From Alphaproteobacteria bacterium (lineage in GTDB: Bacteria > Pseudomonadota > Alphaproteobacteria > Reyranellales > Reyranellaceae), in contig VGCZ01000045.1 of assembly GCA_016869975.1 (NCBI GenBank), forward strand, positions 1-43,292: 43,292 nucleotides of DNA. Reading direction: 5' to 3'. A program made the position numbers and the translations under genes. Below are positions 15,396 through 23,181 of this stretch, one piece after another. The notes under the pieces were generated by a model. It was given only the letters and a program-made list of their open reading frames with translations, ran no database searches and was not told where the DNA came from. Each line of letters starts with the position of its first letter. Within the stretch, counting starts at the first letter, position 1.

Positions 15396-16746
15396 CGTTT
15401 CCTGCATCGCCCTCATCGTGGCCGTTCTGGGGGGCTCGACCGGCGCGTCCGCCCAGCAGCGACTGGTTTTAGTCCGCGACGCGGAAATAGAAAACACGAT
15501 TCGCATCTTCGCGGCGCCGATCTTCCGCGCCGCCGGCCTCGATTCCGGGGCGATCGAGGTCCACCTCGTGCAGGACGCCTCGCTCAACGCCTTCGTCGCT
15601 GGCGGCCAGCGCATCTTCCTGCACACCGGCCTGATCATGCGCACCGAGAACGCCGGCCAGCTGATCGGCGTGATCGCGCACGAGACCGGCCATATCAAGG
15701 GCGCCCACCTCGCCAAGCTGCAGGACGCGATCCGCAACGCCACGGCCGAGGCGATCATCGAGCAGATCCTGGCCGGTGCGGCGGTGATCGCCGGCTCGCA
15801 GACGAACCGCGACAGCCAGGGTTATCCGCGCGAGCCGCGCATGCCCGGTGGTGGCGACAGCGCCGCGCTGCGCAGCTTCCTGAACTATACCCGCTCGCAG
15901 GAGCAGCAGGCAGACCAGGCCGCGGTGGGCTTCCTCGAGCGCGCCGGCATCTCGCCCAAGGGCATGCTGGAGTTCATGAAGATCCTGCAGGTGCAGGAGC
16001 GCATCTATGTCGGCGTCGGCCGCGGCAGCGGCTACATGCGCACCCATCCCCTGACCAGCGAGCGCATCGATTTCCTCGAGGAGCAGATCGCGCGCTCGCG
16101 CACCGTCAACGCCGCCGAGCCGCCGCAGTTCAGGGAGCTGCACGCGCGCATGGTGGCCAAGACGCTGGGCTATTTCGAGCCGCAGCGCGCGCTGTCGAGG
16201 TATCCCGATTCCGATCGCAGCATTCCGGCGCGCTACGGACGCGCCATGGCGCTGTGGCGCGTCGGCCAGGTCGCCGCCTCGATGTCGATCCTCGACGCGC
16301 TGATCCGCGAGCACCCCCGCGATCCCTACATCCACGAACTGAAGGGCGACATTTTGCGCGACTCGCAGCGACCGGCCGAGGCGGTGACCTCTTACGAGCG
16401 CGCCGTGGCGCTGCTGCCCTCCTCCGTCGCGCTGCGTTACCAGCTCGCCCAGGCGCAGGTGAACGCCGGGCAGTTCGCGCCGGCGGTCAGGAACCTCGAC
16501 CAGGTGGTGATCGCCGAGAACCGCAACCTCGGCGCCTGGGACCTGATGGCGCGCGCGCAGGCCGGGCTGGGCAACCAGGGCATGACCGACCTGGCCACCG
16601 CCGAGGTCTTCCTGCTGAGGGGTGACCGGCAGGCGGCGATCTACAAGGCGACGGCGGCCGAAAGAGCCCTGCCGCGTGGTTCGCCGGGCTGGCAGCGCGC
16701 CATGGACATCAAGGGTTTCATCGAATCAGGGCGCCCGAGACGTTAA
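15379..16746 (+). CDS. Exported M48-family zinc metalloprotease with TPR tail (BepA/YfgC-like)
   Basis: Periplasmic M48 peptidase of 455 residues, similar in build to BepA, which degrades or assists misassembled outer-membrane proteins. It has a signal peptide (MVLKRIVSCIALIVAVLGG, cut near ASA-Q) and a zinc motif H101-E102-T-G-H105. The third ligand Glu is in the SQEQQADQAAVGFLERAGI stretch, and a C-terminal TPR region covers about residues 270-440 (MALWRVGQVAASMSILDALI, ELKGDILRDSQRPAEAV). The ATG at 15379 is the only start that gives a proper signal peptide; AGGGTGG lies about 11 nt upstream. The first 17 bp overlap the divergent lipoprotein gene. A DsbA-like gene follows about 110 bp later on the same strand, consistent with a shared envelope-quality role. 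Confidence 0.93.
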   Translation: MVLKRIVSCIALIVAVLGGSTGASAQQRLVLVRDAEIENTIRIFAAPIFRAAGLDSGAIEVHLVQDASLNAFVAGGQRIFLHTGLIMRTENAGQLIGVIAHETGHIKGAHLAKLQDAIRNATAEAIIEQILAGAAVIAGSQTNRDSQGYPREPRMPGGGDSAALRSFLNYTRSQEQQADQAAVGFLERAGISPKGMLEFMKILQVQERIYVGVGRGSGYMRTHPLTSERIDFLEEQIARSRTVNAAEPPQFRELHARMVAKTLGYFEPQRALSRYPDSDRSIPARYGRAMALWRVGQVAASMSILDALIREHPRDPYIHELKGDILRDSQRPAEAVTSYERAVALLPSSVALRYQLAQAQVNAGQFAPAVRNLDQVVIAENRNLGAWDLMARAQAGLGNQGMTDLATAEVFLLRGDRQAAIYKATAAERALPRGSPGWQRAMDIKGFIESGRPRR

Positions 16747-16856
16747 GCGCCGCGAGATCGCCCTGGGATCGCCGTGAGTTGATGCGCCTGATGGCGATCC
16801 GATGTGCTAGATCGGTTGTGATCCGCCGCCCCCGAGGCTGGCCGCAGGAGATGTCG

Positions 16857-17585
16857 ATGCGCTGGTTTGTCCGTTTGGTCGCCGTTCTCGCCGCCGTCGC
16901 GCTTGCGCCGCTGGCGCACGCCCAGTCCGCGCCGGACAAGGCGGCGATCGAGAAGATCATCAAGGAATACCTGATCGCCAACCCCGAGGTGCTGGTTGAG
17001 GCACTGCAGGAGTATGAGCGACGCCAGACGGTCGAGAAGGACGAGCGCGCCAAGGCTGCGCTCAGCAAGCGCCGCGATGAGCTCAACGGCGATCCTCTGA
17101 CGCCGGTCGGCGGCAATCCCAAGGGCGACGTCACCATCGTCGAGTTCTTCGACTACAATTGCGGCTACTGCCGGCGCGCCCATCCGACGGTGAAGTCGGT
17201 GGTCGCGGGCGACGGCAAGATCCGCGTCGTCCACAAGCAGTTCCCGATCCTCTCCGAGGAATCGCGGATGGCCGCGCGCATGGCGCTGGCCGCGCACAAA
17301 CAGGGCAAGTACTTCGAGGTGCACAACGCGCTGATGGAGGCCCGCGGCCAGATCTCGGCGGAGCGCATGGCGCAGATCATCGCCGACCTGAAGCTCGATG
17401 CGCAACGCCTGACCAAGGACATGGAGGACCCGGCGATCACCGCGCATCTCGCGCAAGCCGCCGACCTCGCCCGCGCGCTGGGCGTCAACGGCACGCCGGC
17501 CTTCATCATCGGCAGCCAGCTGATCCCCGGCGCCGTCGACGCCGACACCATGAAGGCGGCGGTGGCGAAGGCCCGCAAGGGCTAG
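16857..17585 (+). CDS. DsbA-family thiol:disulfide protein with ScsC-type N-terminal domain
   Basis: Exported thioredoxin-fold oxidoreductase of 242 residues. The signal peptide MRWFVRLVAVLAAVALAPLAHA is followed by a helical ScsC/DsbA-accessory domain (KAAIEKIIKEYLIANPEVL), which in ScsC relatives mediates oligomerisation. The catalytic domain has VEFFDYNCGYC with the C102-x-x-C105 pair and the cis-proline loop GVNGTPAFIIG. It would oxidise or isomerise disulfides in periplasmic proteins. Two in-frame ATGs exist; GGAG at 16847-16850 abuts the first (16851), so the second (16857), 6 nt away, is preferred. A long perfect palindrome follows the stop and probably ends transcription. Confidence 0.93.
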   Translation: MRWFVRLVAVLAAVALAPLAHAQSAPDKAAIEKIIKEYLIANPEVLVEALQEYERRQTVEKDERAKAALSKRRDELNGDPLTPVGGNPKGDVTIVEFFDYNCGYCRRAHPTVKSVVAGDGKIRVVHKQFPILSEESRMAARMALAAHKQGKYFEVHNALMEARGQISAERMAQIIADLKLDAQRLTKDMEDPAITAHLAQAADLARALGVNGTPAFIIGSQLIPGAVDADTMKAAVAKARKG

Positions 17586-17593
17586 CCACTCCC

Positions 17594-17658
17594 TGTCATC
17601 CCGAGCGCAGCGAGGGATCTAGGCCAACCCTGGATCCCTCGCTGCGCTCGGGATAACA
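17594..17658. repeat. TGTCATCCCGAGCG palindromic repeat, near-perfect copy acting as terminator
   Basis: Arms 17598-17619 and 17633-17654 pair perfectly over 22 bp (ATCCCGAGCGCAGCGAGGGA half), extended by TGT/ACA at the ends, with a 13-nt loop. It sits between the convergent DsbA-like gene (ends 17585) and maiA (ends 17660), so it can terminate both. Related copies lie at 7333-7397, 19312-19377 and 37878-37904. Confidence 0.8.
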
Positions 17659-17659
17659 A

Positions 17660-18304
17660 TCACGGCTCCGCGTCGAACTGCTTGGCCGGCTGCGCCAGAT
17701 CGAAAGCCGGCAGCTTCAGGCACGTGGCGTTGATGCGCGCGATGGTCGGGAATCTCGACATGTCGACGCTGAAGCGGCCGGCGTTGAAGACCTGCGGAAC
17801 CAGGCAGAGATCGGCCATGGTCGGCGCGTCGCCATGGCTGAACGCGCCCGTCGCCGGATCGTTGGCGATCGATTGCTCGTAGGCCTCGAAGCCGACCTCG
17901 ATCCAGTGCCGCGACCAGGCAAACGCGCCGGCATCGTCCTGTCCGTAGTGCTGCCGCACATAGTTCATCACGCGCAGGTTCTGCACGGGGTGGATCTCGC
18001 AGGCCGGGATCAGCGCCAGCGAGCGCACGCGCGCGCGGCCGACCGGATCCTTGGGCAGCAGCGGCGGGTTGGGGTGCGTCTCCTCCAGGTATTCGAGGAT
18101 CGCCAGCGACTGGGTGAGGATGTCACCGGAGTCGAGCTTCAGCGCCGGCAGCAGCTTCTGCGGATTGAGCGCGGCGAAATCGTCCTTCAGATGCTCGCCT
18201 TTACGGAGGTGCTTCGACTCGTGCTCGACCACGATGCCCTTGAGATTGAGCGCGATGCGCACGCGATAGGCGGCGGACGAGCGATAATAGCCGTAGAGCT
18301 TCAT
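17660..18304 (-). CDS. maiA: Maleylacetoacetate isomerase (zeta-class GST)
   Basis: Glutathione-dependent cis-trans isomerase converting maleylacetoacetate to fumarylacetoacetate, in the homogentisate route of tyrosine and phenylalanine degradation. It is 214 residues, the usual length. The N-terminal thioredoxin-like domain carries YYRSSAAYRVRIALNLKG (the zeta-class SSxxxRVRIAL motif), then NPQKLLPAL and LTQSLAILEYLEETHP. The helical C-terminal domain has ATGAFSHGDAPTMADLCLVPQ and FNAGRFSVDMSRFPTI. Its ATG overlaps the TGA of fahA by four bases (ATGA), so it is translationally coupled. It is last in the operon hppD-hmgA-fahA-maiA and ends at a bidirectional palindrome. Confidence 0.96.
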   Translation of the reverse strand: MKLYGYYRSSAAYRVRIALNLKGIVVEHESKHLRKGEHLKDDFAALNPQKLLPALKLDSGDILTQSLAILEYLEETHPNPPLLPKDPVGRARVRSLALIPACEIHPVQNLRVMNYVRQHYGQDDAGAFAWSRHWIEVGFEAYEQSIANDPATGAFSHGDAPTMADLCLVPQVFNAGRFSVDMSRFPTIARINATCLKLPAFDLAQPAKQFDAEP

Positions 18305-19293
18305 GCCGCGCCCCCGTAGCGCACGACCGTCTGGTCGATGGCGCCGAAGATCGACCGGCCCTGCCCGTCGAGCATCTCGATGCGGATGCGATCGCCGAAC
18401 TTCATGAACGGCGTGAGCGGCTTGCCGCCGTCGATGGTCTCGCGTACGCGCCGCTCGGCGATGCAGGAGCAGCCGACCGAGGCGTCGCGGTTGGCTACCG
18501 TGCCCGAGCCGATCACGCTGCCGGCCTCGAGATGGCGCGTCTTGGCCGCATGCGCGATAAGCTGGCCGAAGTCGAAGGTCAGGTCGGTGGCCGCGTTGGG
18601 CCGGCCGAAGAGCTGGCCATTATAGGTCGAGAGCATCGGCAGGTTCAGCTTCGTGCCGTCCCAGGCGGCGCCAAGCTCGTCGGGGCTCACTGCCACGGGC
18701 GCGAAGGCGGTGGCCGGCTTGCCGTGAAAGAAGCCGAAGCCCTTGTTGAGCTCGCCGGGGATCAGGTTGCGCAGCGAGACGTCGTTGAGGATGGTCACCA
18801 GCTTGATGTGCTTTCGCGCGTCAGCGGCCGTCACGCCCATCGGCACGTCGTCGACGATGACGCCGATCTCGCTTTCGAAATCGATGCCCCAGGCTTCGTC
18901 GCCCATCACGATATCGTCGCGCGGGCCGATGAAGCCGTCCGAGCCACCCTGGTACATCAGCGGATCGGTCCAGAAGCTGGGCGGCATCTCGACGCCACGC
19001 GCCTTGCGCACCAGCTCGACGTGCACGACGTAGGCCGAGCCGTCGGCCCATTGATAGGCGCGCGGCAGCGGCGCCGCCGCTTTGGCGGGATCGAAGGCGA
19101 AGCCGCCGTCGACCTTGCCCGCCTCCAGATCGGCGGCGAGCCGGCGCAGCGACGGCTCGGTGCGCGTCCAATCATCCAGCGCGCGCTGCAGGGTCGGCGC
19201 GATGTCGTTCGCCCGCACCGCGTGCGACAGGTCGCGGCTGACCACGACAAGCGTGCCGTCGCGGCCGCCTTCCTTCAGTGAGCCCAGTTTCAT
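18301..19293 (-). CDS. fahA: Fumarylacetoacetate hydrolase
   Basis: Hydrolyses fumarylacetoacetate to fumarate and acetoacetate, the last step of the homogentisate pathway. 330 residues with the FAH C-terminal fold. Metal-binding carboxylates lie in GIDFESEIGVIVDDVPMG; further family motifs are MYQGGSDGFIGPRDDI, VTILNDVSLRNLIPGE, FHGKPATAFAPVAV, SVIGSGTVANRD and MKFGDRIRIEMLD. The ATG at 19293 has GAGG about 9 nt upstream. The stop overlaps maiA (ATGA). It is separated from hmgA by about 90 bp that contain a palindromic repeat, so expression of fahA and maiA may be lowered relative to the first two genes. Confidence 0.95.
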   Translation of the reverse strand: MKLGSLKEGGRDGTLVVVSRDLSHAVRANDIAPTLQRALDDWTRTEPSLRRLAADLEAGKVDGGFAFDPAKAAAPLPRAYQWADGSAYVVHVELVRKARGVEMPPSFWTDPLMYQGGSDGFIGPRDDIVMGDEAWGIDFESEIGVIVDDVPMGVTAADARKHIKLVTILNDVSLRNLIPGELNKGFGFFHGKPATAFAPVAVSPDELGAAWDGTKLNLPMLSTYNGQLFGRPNAATDLTFDFGQLIAHAAKTRHLEAGSVIGSGTVANRDASVGCSCIAERRVRETIDGGKPLTPFMKFGDRIRIEMLDGQGRSIFGAIDQTVVRYGGAA

Positions 19294-19311
19294 CGTCGGT
19301 GCCTCGCACAG

Positions 19312-19377
19312 TGTCATCCCGAGCGTCGCAAGGGATCTTGACGTTGCGAAAGATTCCTCGCTGCGCTCGGAATGACA
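19312..19377. repeat. TGTCATCCCGAGCG palindromic repeat, inside the homogentisate operon
   Basis: Imperfect inverted repeat: TGTCATCCCGAGCGTCGCAA at the left pairs with TTCCTCGCTGCGCTCGGAATGACA at the right. It is the same family as the 17594-17658 copy but more diverged. It lies between hmgA and fahA in the transcribed direction, where it could act as an attenuating or RNA-processing hairpin. Confidence 0.75.
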
Positions 19378-19384
19378 GTGGTTG

Positions 19385-20533
19385 TTATTCAGCCGCCTGC
19401 TTGGTCTGCGGCGGCCGCCAGGAATGCACGTAGCCTTCCCATTCCACGCCCGCCGGCATCGCGGCGATGTCGATTGCGTCGCGCGTGTCGAGCATGACCG
19501 CGACCTCGTCGGTCTCGGTCTTGCCGCCCTTGGTCGCGGCATGGAACGCCTTGGGGTGCGGGCCGTGGGTGAAGCCGCTGGGATGCACGGTCATCATGCC
19601 GGGATGGATGTTGTCGCGGCTGAAGAAGCTGCCCTTGTGATAGAACAGCACCTCCTCGAAATCGTCGTTGTTGTGGAAGAACGGCAGGCGCAGCGCCTCC
19701 GGGTCGCTCTCCAGCGGGCGCGGCACGAAGGTGCAGACGACGAAGCGGCCGGTCAGGAAGGTCGTGTGCACCGACGGCGGCAGATGGAAACGGTGGCTCA
19801 TGATCGGCCGGATATCGCGCCAGTTGACGCGCACGACCGACAGGTCGCCGTGCCAGCCGGTCGTGTCGAGCGGGTTGAACGGATAGGTGATGGTCGAGAG
19901 CTGATCGCGCCGCTTGACCACGACGCGCCAGCGCTTCTCGCCCTGCTGCGCCTTGAAGGCATCGTCGAGCGCCGGCGTGTCGAGGATCGCCGGATCGAAG
20001 ATCGCGTGCCGGCCGGCGATGCCCTTGTCCGGCAAGGTGAAGTGATCGTTGGTCGCCTCGATCATCAGCATCATGGTCGGCGACGTCGGCTCGAGCCGCC
20101 ACATCGTGCCACGCGGGATCATGATGTAGTCGCCATCGCAGTATTCCATGTGGCCGTAGTCGCAGAACAGGTGGCCTGCGCCTTCGTGGACGAACAGCAA
20201 GTCGTCGCCGTCGCTGTTGCGCGCCAGATCGGGCTGCGGCGAGTCGAGCCGCCAGATCCTCATGTGGACGGCCTTGTTCTTCAGCACGTCCTGCGCCGCC
20301 CACGGGCTGCCCTGCCCCGTCGCCAGCTTGTTGAGGTCGAAGGCGCGCGGCCGAATCGGGCCCTCGAAGTCGATCCAGTCCGTCGGCTTGTGCGGGTGAT
20401 GGAACTGCGCGGAGGGGCCGAAGAAGCCCTCCTTGCTGATCTCTCGCTCGTAGGTGCCCGCGGGCAGCCGCACATGCGCCTGGCGCGAGGCCACGCCCTC
20501 GACGCGCGACAGGGGAATCCAGTTCCTGGCCAT
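19385..20533 (-). CDS. hmgA: Homogentisate 1,2-dioxygenase
   Basis: Fe(II) ring-cleaving dioxygenase that opens homogentisate to maleylacetoacetate. The cupin-fold active site is visible: LPFFHNNDDFEEVLFYHKG and MTVHPSGFTHGPHPKAFH supply the iron ligands. At 382 residues it is clearly shorter than the roughly 430-450-residue enzymes of Pseudomonas and animals. The missing part is mostly N-terminal, and it matches a shorter bacterial branch; position in the operon makes the function firm. The ATG at 20533 has GGGAGG 5 nt upstream and lies 10 nt after the hppD stop, so the two are co-translated. Confidence 0.94.
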   Translation of the reverse strand: MARNWIPLSRVEGVASRQAHVRLPAGTYEREISKEGFFGPSAQFHHPHKPTDWIDFEGPIRPRAFDLNKLATGQGSPWAAQDVLKNKAVHMRIWRLDSPQPDLARNSDGDDLLFVHEGAGHLFCDYGHMEYCDGDYIMIPRGTMWRLEPTSPTMMLMIEATNDHFTLPDKGIAGRHAIFDPAILDTPALDDAFKAQQGEKRWRVVVKRRDQLSTITYPFNPLDTTGWHGDLSVVRVNWRDIRPIMSHRFHLPPSVHTTFLTGRFVVCTFVPRPLESDPEALRLPFFHNNDDFEEVLFYHKGSFFSRDNIHPGMMTVHPSGFTHGPHPKAFHAATKGGKTETDEVAVMLDTRDAIDIAAMPAGVEWEGYVHSWRPPQTKQAAE

Positions 20534-20543
20534 CGTGTCCTCC

Positions 20544-21623
20544 CTACGCCTTCAGCACGCCGCGGCGGATCTGGTCGAGTTCGATCGACTCGAAGAGCGC
20601 GCGGAAATTGCCTTCGCCAAAGCCTTCGTCACCCTTGCGCTGGATGATCTCGAAGAAAATCGGCCCGATTACGGTGTTGGTGAAGATCTGCAGCAGCCGG
20701 CCACCGCCCTCGGTGGGCGCGCCGTCGATCAGGATGCGGTTGCGCTTCAGCCGTGCGAGGTCCTCGCCGTGGCCCGGCAGGCGACGATCGATGCCCTCGT
20801 AATAGGTCTCGATCGTGTCCTGAAACGGCGTGCCCATGCCGCGCAACGCCTCGACGGAGGCGTATATGTCGTCGCTGCCCAGCGCCACGTGCTGGATGCC
20901 CTCGCCGTGATAGGCGTTGAGGTATTCGGCGATCTGCGACTTGTCGTCGGAGCTCTCGTTGATCGGGATGCGGATCTTGCCGCACGGGCTGGTCATCGCC
21001 TTCGATTTCAGGCCGGTGAGCTTGCCCTCGATGTCGAAGTACTTGATCTCTCGGAAATTGAAGAGGCGTTCGTAGAACTCCGCCCACTCCGCCATGCGGC
21101 CGCGATGCACGTTGTGCGTCAGATGGTCGATATAGGTCAGTCCGACGCCGCGCGGCTTGGGATCGATGCCGGGCAGATAATCGAAATCGACGTCGTAGAT
21201 CGTGCCCTTCGGTCCGTAGCGGTCGACCAGGTAGATCAGGCTGTCGCCGATGCCCTTGATCGCCGGGATGTTGAGCTCCATCGGGCCCACGCGCCCCTCG
21301 ACGCCCCAGGCGCCCAGCGACAGCGCCCTCTTGTAGGCCTGCGCCGCGTTCTTCACCCGGAATGCGATGGCGCAGATGCTGGGCCCGTGCACGCGCGCGA
21401 AGCCCTGCGCGAAACTCGCCGGCTCGGCGTTGACGATGAAGTTCACGTCGCCCTGGCGATAGAGCGTGACGTCCTTTGAGCGGTGCTTGGCCACCGCCGT
21501 GAAGCCCATCGACAGAAACAACCGGCCGAGCTCGGCCGTGTCGGGGGCGGTGTACTCGATGAACTCGAAGCCGTCGGTGCCCATCGGGTTCACCGTGTCG
21601 ACCTCGGGCTGAACGCTCGCCAT
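20544..21623 (-). CDS. hppD: 4-hydroxyphenylpyruvate dioxygenase
   Basis: Fe(II) dioxygenase converting 4-hydroxyphenylpyruvate to homogentisate, the entry step of the pathway. 359 residues with two VOC modules. The N-terminal module is [19 protein letters not shown]; the catalytic C-terminal one holds the ligands in [22 protein letters not shown] and [21 protein letters not shown]. The ATG at 21623 has GGAGG 6 nt upstream; a possible longer form starting near 21662 would run through the regulator-binding palindrome and is rejected. It is first gene of the operon, divergent from a MarR regulator whose likely operator lies about 30-50 bp upstream of this start. Confidence 0.96.
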   Translation of the reverse strand: MASVQPEVDTVNPMGTDGFEFIEYTAPDTAELGRLFLSMGFTAVAKHRSKDVTLYRQGDVNFIVNAEPASFAQGFARVHGPSICAIAFRVKNAAQAYKRALSLGAWGVEGRVGPMELNIPAIKGIGDSLIYLVDRYGPKGTIYDVDFDYLPGIDPKPRGVGLTYIDHLTHNVHRGRMAEWAEFYERLFNFREIKYFDIEGKLTGLKSKAMTSPCGKIRIPINESSDDKSQIAEYLNAYHGEGIQHVALGSDDIYASVEALRGMGTPFQDTIETYYEGIDRRLPGHGEDLARLKRNRILIDGAPTEGGGRLLQIFTNTVIGPIFFEIIQRKGDEGFGEGNFRALFESIELDQIRRGVLKA

Positions 21624-21652
21624 GGGCGGCCTCCATTGACGGATCGGGCGAA

Positions 21653-21672
21653 TTGGTTTCAAATGAAACTAA
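21653..21672. promoter_or_regulatory. Palindromic operator, probable MarR-family site for the homogentisate operon
   Basis: The core GTTTCA-AA-TGAAAC (21656-21661, 21664-21669) is a perfect inverted repeat, extended to TTGGTTTCA/TGAAACTAA with one mismatch. Length (20 bp) and symmetry are typical of MarR dimers. It lies between the divergent hppD and marR starts, where binding would control both. Binding by the adjacent regulator is inferred. Confidence 0.7.
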
Positions 21673-21675
21673 TAC

Positions 21676-21686
21676 GTGCTTAGCAC
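21676..21686. promoter_or_regulatory. Second short palindrome GTGCT-T-AGCAC in the hppD/marR intergenic region
   Basis: A perfect 5-1-5 inverted repeat placed 3 bp after the larger operator, 24 bp before the regulator's ATG. It could be part of a promoter or a second operator site; its function is unknown. Confidence 0.4.
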
Positions 21687-21709
21687 TCTGGCAACCCCCA
21701 ACCATCGAC

Positions 21710-22174
21710 ATGTCCGACAAACCCGGCCTGCGGCTCGAACGCTTCCTGCCTTATCGGCTGTCCATCCTCAGCCAGACCACCAGCGCGGACCTGCATCGCC
21801 GCTATTTCGGCCCCTCGCATCTCACCATCCCGCAATGGCGGGTGATCGCGGTGCTCGGCCGCTTCGCGCCGCTCTCGGCTTCCGATATTTGTCGGCGCAC
21901 GGTGATGGACAAGGTCACGGTCAGCCGCGCGGTCGCCGGTCTGCGCCGTCGTCGTCTGATCGAGCAGGCAACCGATGGCAATGACCGGCGACGATCCCAG
22001 CTGCGGCTCACCCCATCCGGCCAGGCAATGCACGATCTGATCGTGCCGCTGGCCTTGGGGTACGAGGCGGAGCTGCTGACCCAGCTCTCACCGGCCGAGC
22101 GTAAGGCGCTGGACGGACTACTGGACAGGCTGCTAGAGGCGGCTCGCGGCTTGGCGGCGCGCCCCGACCCCTAG
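21710..22174 (+). CDS. MarR-family transcriptional regulator
   Basis: 154-residue winged-helix repressor of the MarR family. The DNA-binding region is visible: LTIPQWRVIAVLGRFAPLSASDICRRT, then the recognition helix MDKVTVSRAVAGLRRRRLIEQ and the wing DGNDRRRSQLRLTPSGQ. Dimerisation helices are at both ends. The ATG at 21710 is the first good start; an upstream frame opening at 21653 lies inside the operator. Divergence from the hppD operon and the 20-bp palindrome between them suggest it represses the pathway until an aromatic metabolite binds; that ligand is not known from sequence. Confidence 0.93.
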   Translation: MSDKPGLRLERFLPYRLSILSQTTSADLHRRYFGPSHLTIPQWRVIAVLGRFAPLSASDICRRTVMDKVTVSRAVAGLRRRRLIEQATDGNDRRRSQLRLTPSGQAMHDLIVPLALGYEAELLTQLSPAERKALDGLLDRLLEAARGLAARPDP

Positions 22175-22200
22175 ATATATGGTATCAGGGGATATATAAG
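22174..22200 (+). promoter_or_regulatory. AT-rich tandem GATATAT elements before aroQ
   Basis: GATATAT occurs at 22174-22180 and again at 22191-22197 in an otherwise GC-rich stretch, directly after the marR stop. These are the only promoter-like bases in the 72-bp gap before aroQ and probably include a -10 element for the aroQ-accBC-aat transcript. CCCCT/AGGGG also flank the first copy, so a weak marR terminator is an alternative. Confidence 0.35.
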
Positions 22201-22246
22201 GCCGTGGCTAGCGTCCAAAAGCGCCGCGAAAACAAAGGGATCGACC

Positions 22247-22684
22247 TTGTCACCCGTGCTGGTCCTCAACGGCCCCAACCTCAACATGCTGGGCAAGCGT
22301 CAGCCTGAGATCTATGGCCGCGAGACCCTGGCCGATATTGAGGCCGCCTGCCGCGCCGAGGCCAAGGCCCTCGACCTGTCCCTGGACTTCTTCCAGAGCA
22401 ACCACGAGGGCGCGCTGGTCGAGCGCATCCAGCACGCGCGCGAGACCAATAGCGGTATCATTATCAACGCCGGCGCCTATACCCACACCTCGGTCGCCTT
22501 GCTCGACGCCCTGAACGCCGCCGAGAAGCCGGTGATCGAGGTCCATCTGTCGAATATCTACAAGCGCGAAGCGTTCCGGCATCATTCCTACATCAGCCCG
22601 GTGGCGGTAGGCGTGATCTGCGGCTTCGGCAGCCAGGGATACCTCCTGGCGCTGCGGGCAATGGCACGCCTCGTTTCCCGCTGA
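22247..22684 (+). CDS. aroQ: 3-dehydroquinate dehydratase, type II
   Basis: Shikimate-pathway enzyme dehydrating 3-dehydroquinate to 3-dehydroshikimate; a dodecameric type II enzyme. 145 residues, standard. Signature elements are [20 protein letters not shown] (catalytic Tyr and Arg in the flexible lid), [36 protein letters not shown] and [19 protein letters not shown] (catalytic His). The start is a TTG at 22247 with AAGGGA 6 nt upstream; it aligns with normal family starts, whereas the next GTG (22256) would remove three residues. It is first of the aroQ-accB-accC-aat run, a conserved alphaproteobacterial order. Confidence 0.95.
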   Translation: MSPVLVLNGPNLNMLGKRQPEIYGRETLADIEAACRAEAKALDLSLDFFQSNHEGALVERIQHARETNSGIIINAGAYTHTSVALLDALNAAEKPVIEVHLSNIYKREAFRHHSYISPVAVGVICGFGSQGYLLALRAMARLVSR

Positions 22685-22705
22685 CCCCTCACCAACGGAC
22701 GGACC

Positions 22706-23179
22706 ATGTCGAGCCCCGACGAAGACCTCGTGTTGATCCGCAAGCTGGCCGAGCTGCTCAATGATAGCGGGCTGGGCGAGATCGAATACGAAACCGACGG
22801 CCGCCGCGTGCGGCTGGCCAAGCAGGCCGCAGCGGCGGCCGCTCCGATCTTCGTCGGCGGGCCGACGCCGGCCGCGGCGGCGCCCGTGGCCGCTGGCGCC
22901 GCGCCGGCCGCCGCCGCCCCGCCGGTGGCCGACGACGCCAGCAACCCCGGTGCCGTAAAGTCGCCGATGGTCGGCACGGCCTATCTGTCGCCCGAGCCGG
23001 GCAAGCCGGCCTTCATCAATGTCGGCGACAAGGTCGCGGCCGGCCAGACCCTGCTGATCATCGAGGCGATGAAGACCTTCAACCCGATCAAGGCGCCGAA
23101 GGCCGGCACTGTCTCCAAGATCATCATAGGCAACGCCCAGCCGGTGGAATTCGGCCAGGTGCTGCTGATCGTGGATTGA
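22706..23179 (+). CDS. accB: Acetyl-CoA carboxylase biotin carboxyl carrier protein
   Basis: Biotin carrier subunit of acetyl-CoA carboxylase, the first step of fatty-acid synthesis. 157 residues: an N-terminal helical part (IRKLAELLNDSGLGEIEYETDGRRVRL), an Ala/Pro-rich flexible linker at about residues 45-80, and the C-terminal biotinyl domain from SPMVGTAYLSPEPG to the end. Biotin is attached to K123 in IEAMKTFN. It lies 21 bp after aroQ and 2 bp before accC, so accB and accC are co-translated as usual. Confidence 0.97.
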   Translation: MSSPDEDLVLIRKLAELLNDSGLGEIEYETDGRRVRLAKQAAAAAAPIFVGGPTPAAAAPVAAGAAPAAAAPPVADDASNPGAVKSPMVGTAYLSPEPGKPAFINVGDKVAAGQTLLIIEAMKTFNPIKAPKAGTVSKIIIGNAQPVEFGQVLLIVD

Positions 23180-23181
23180 CG

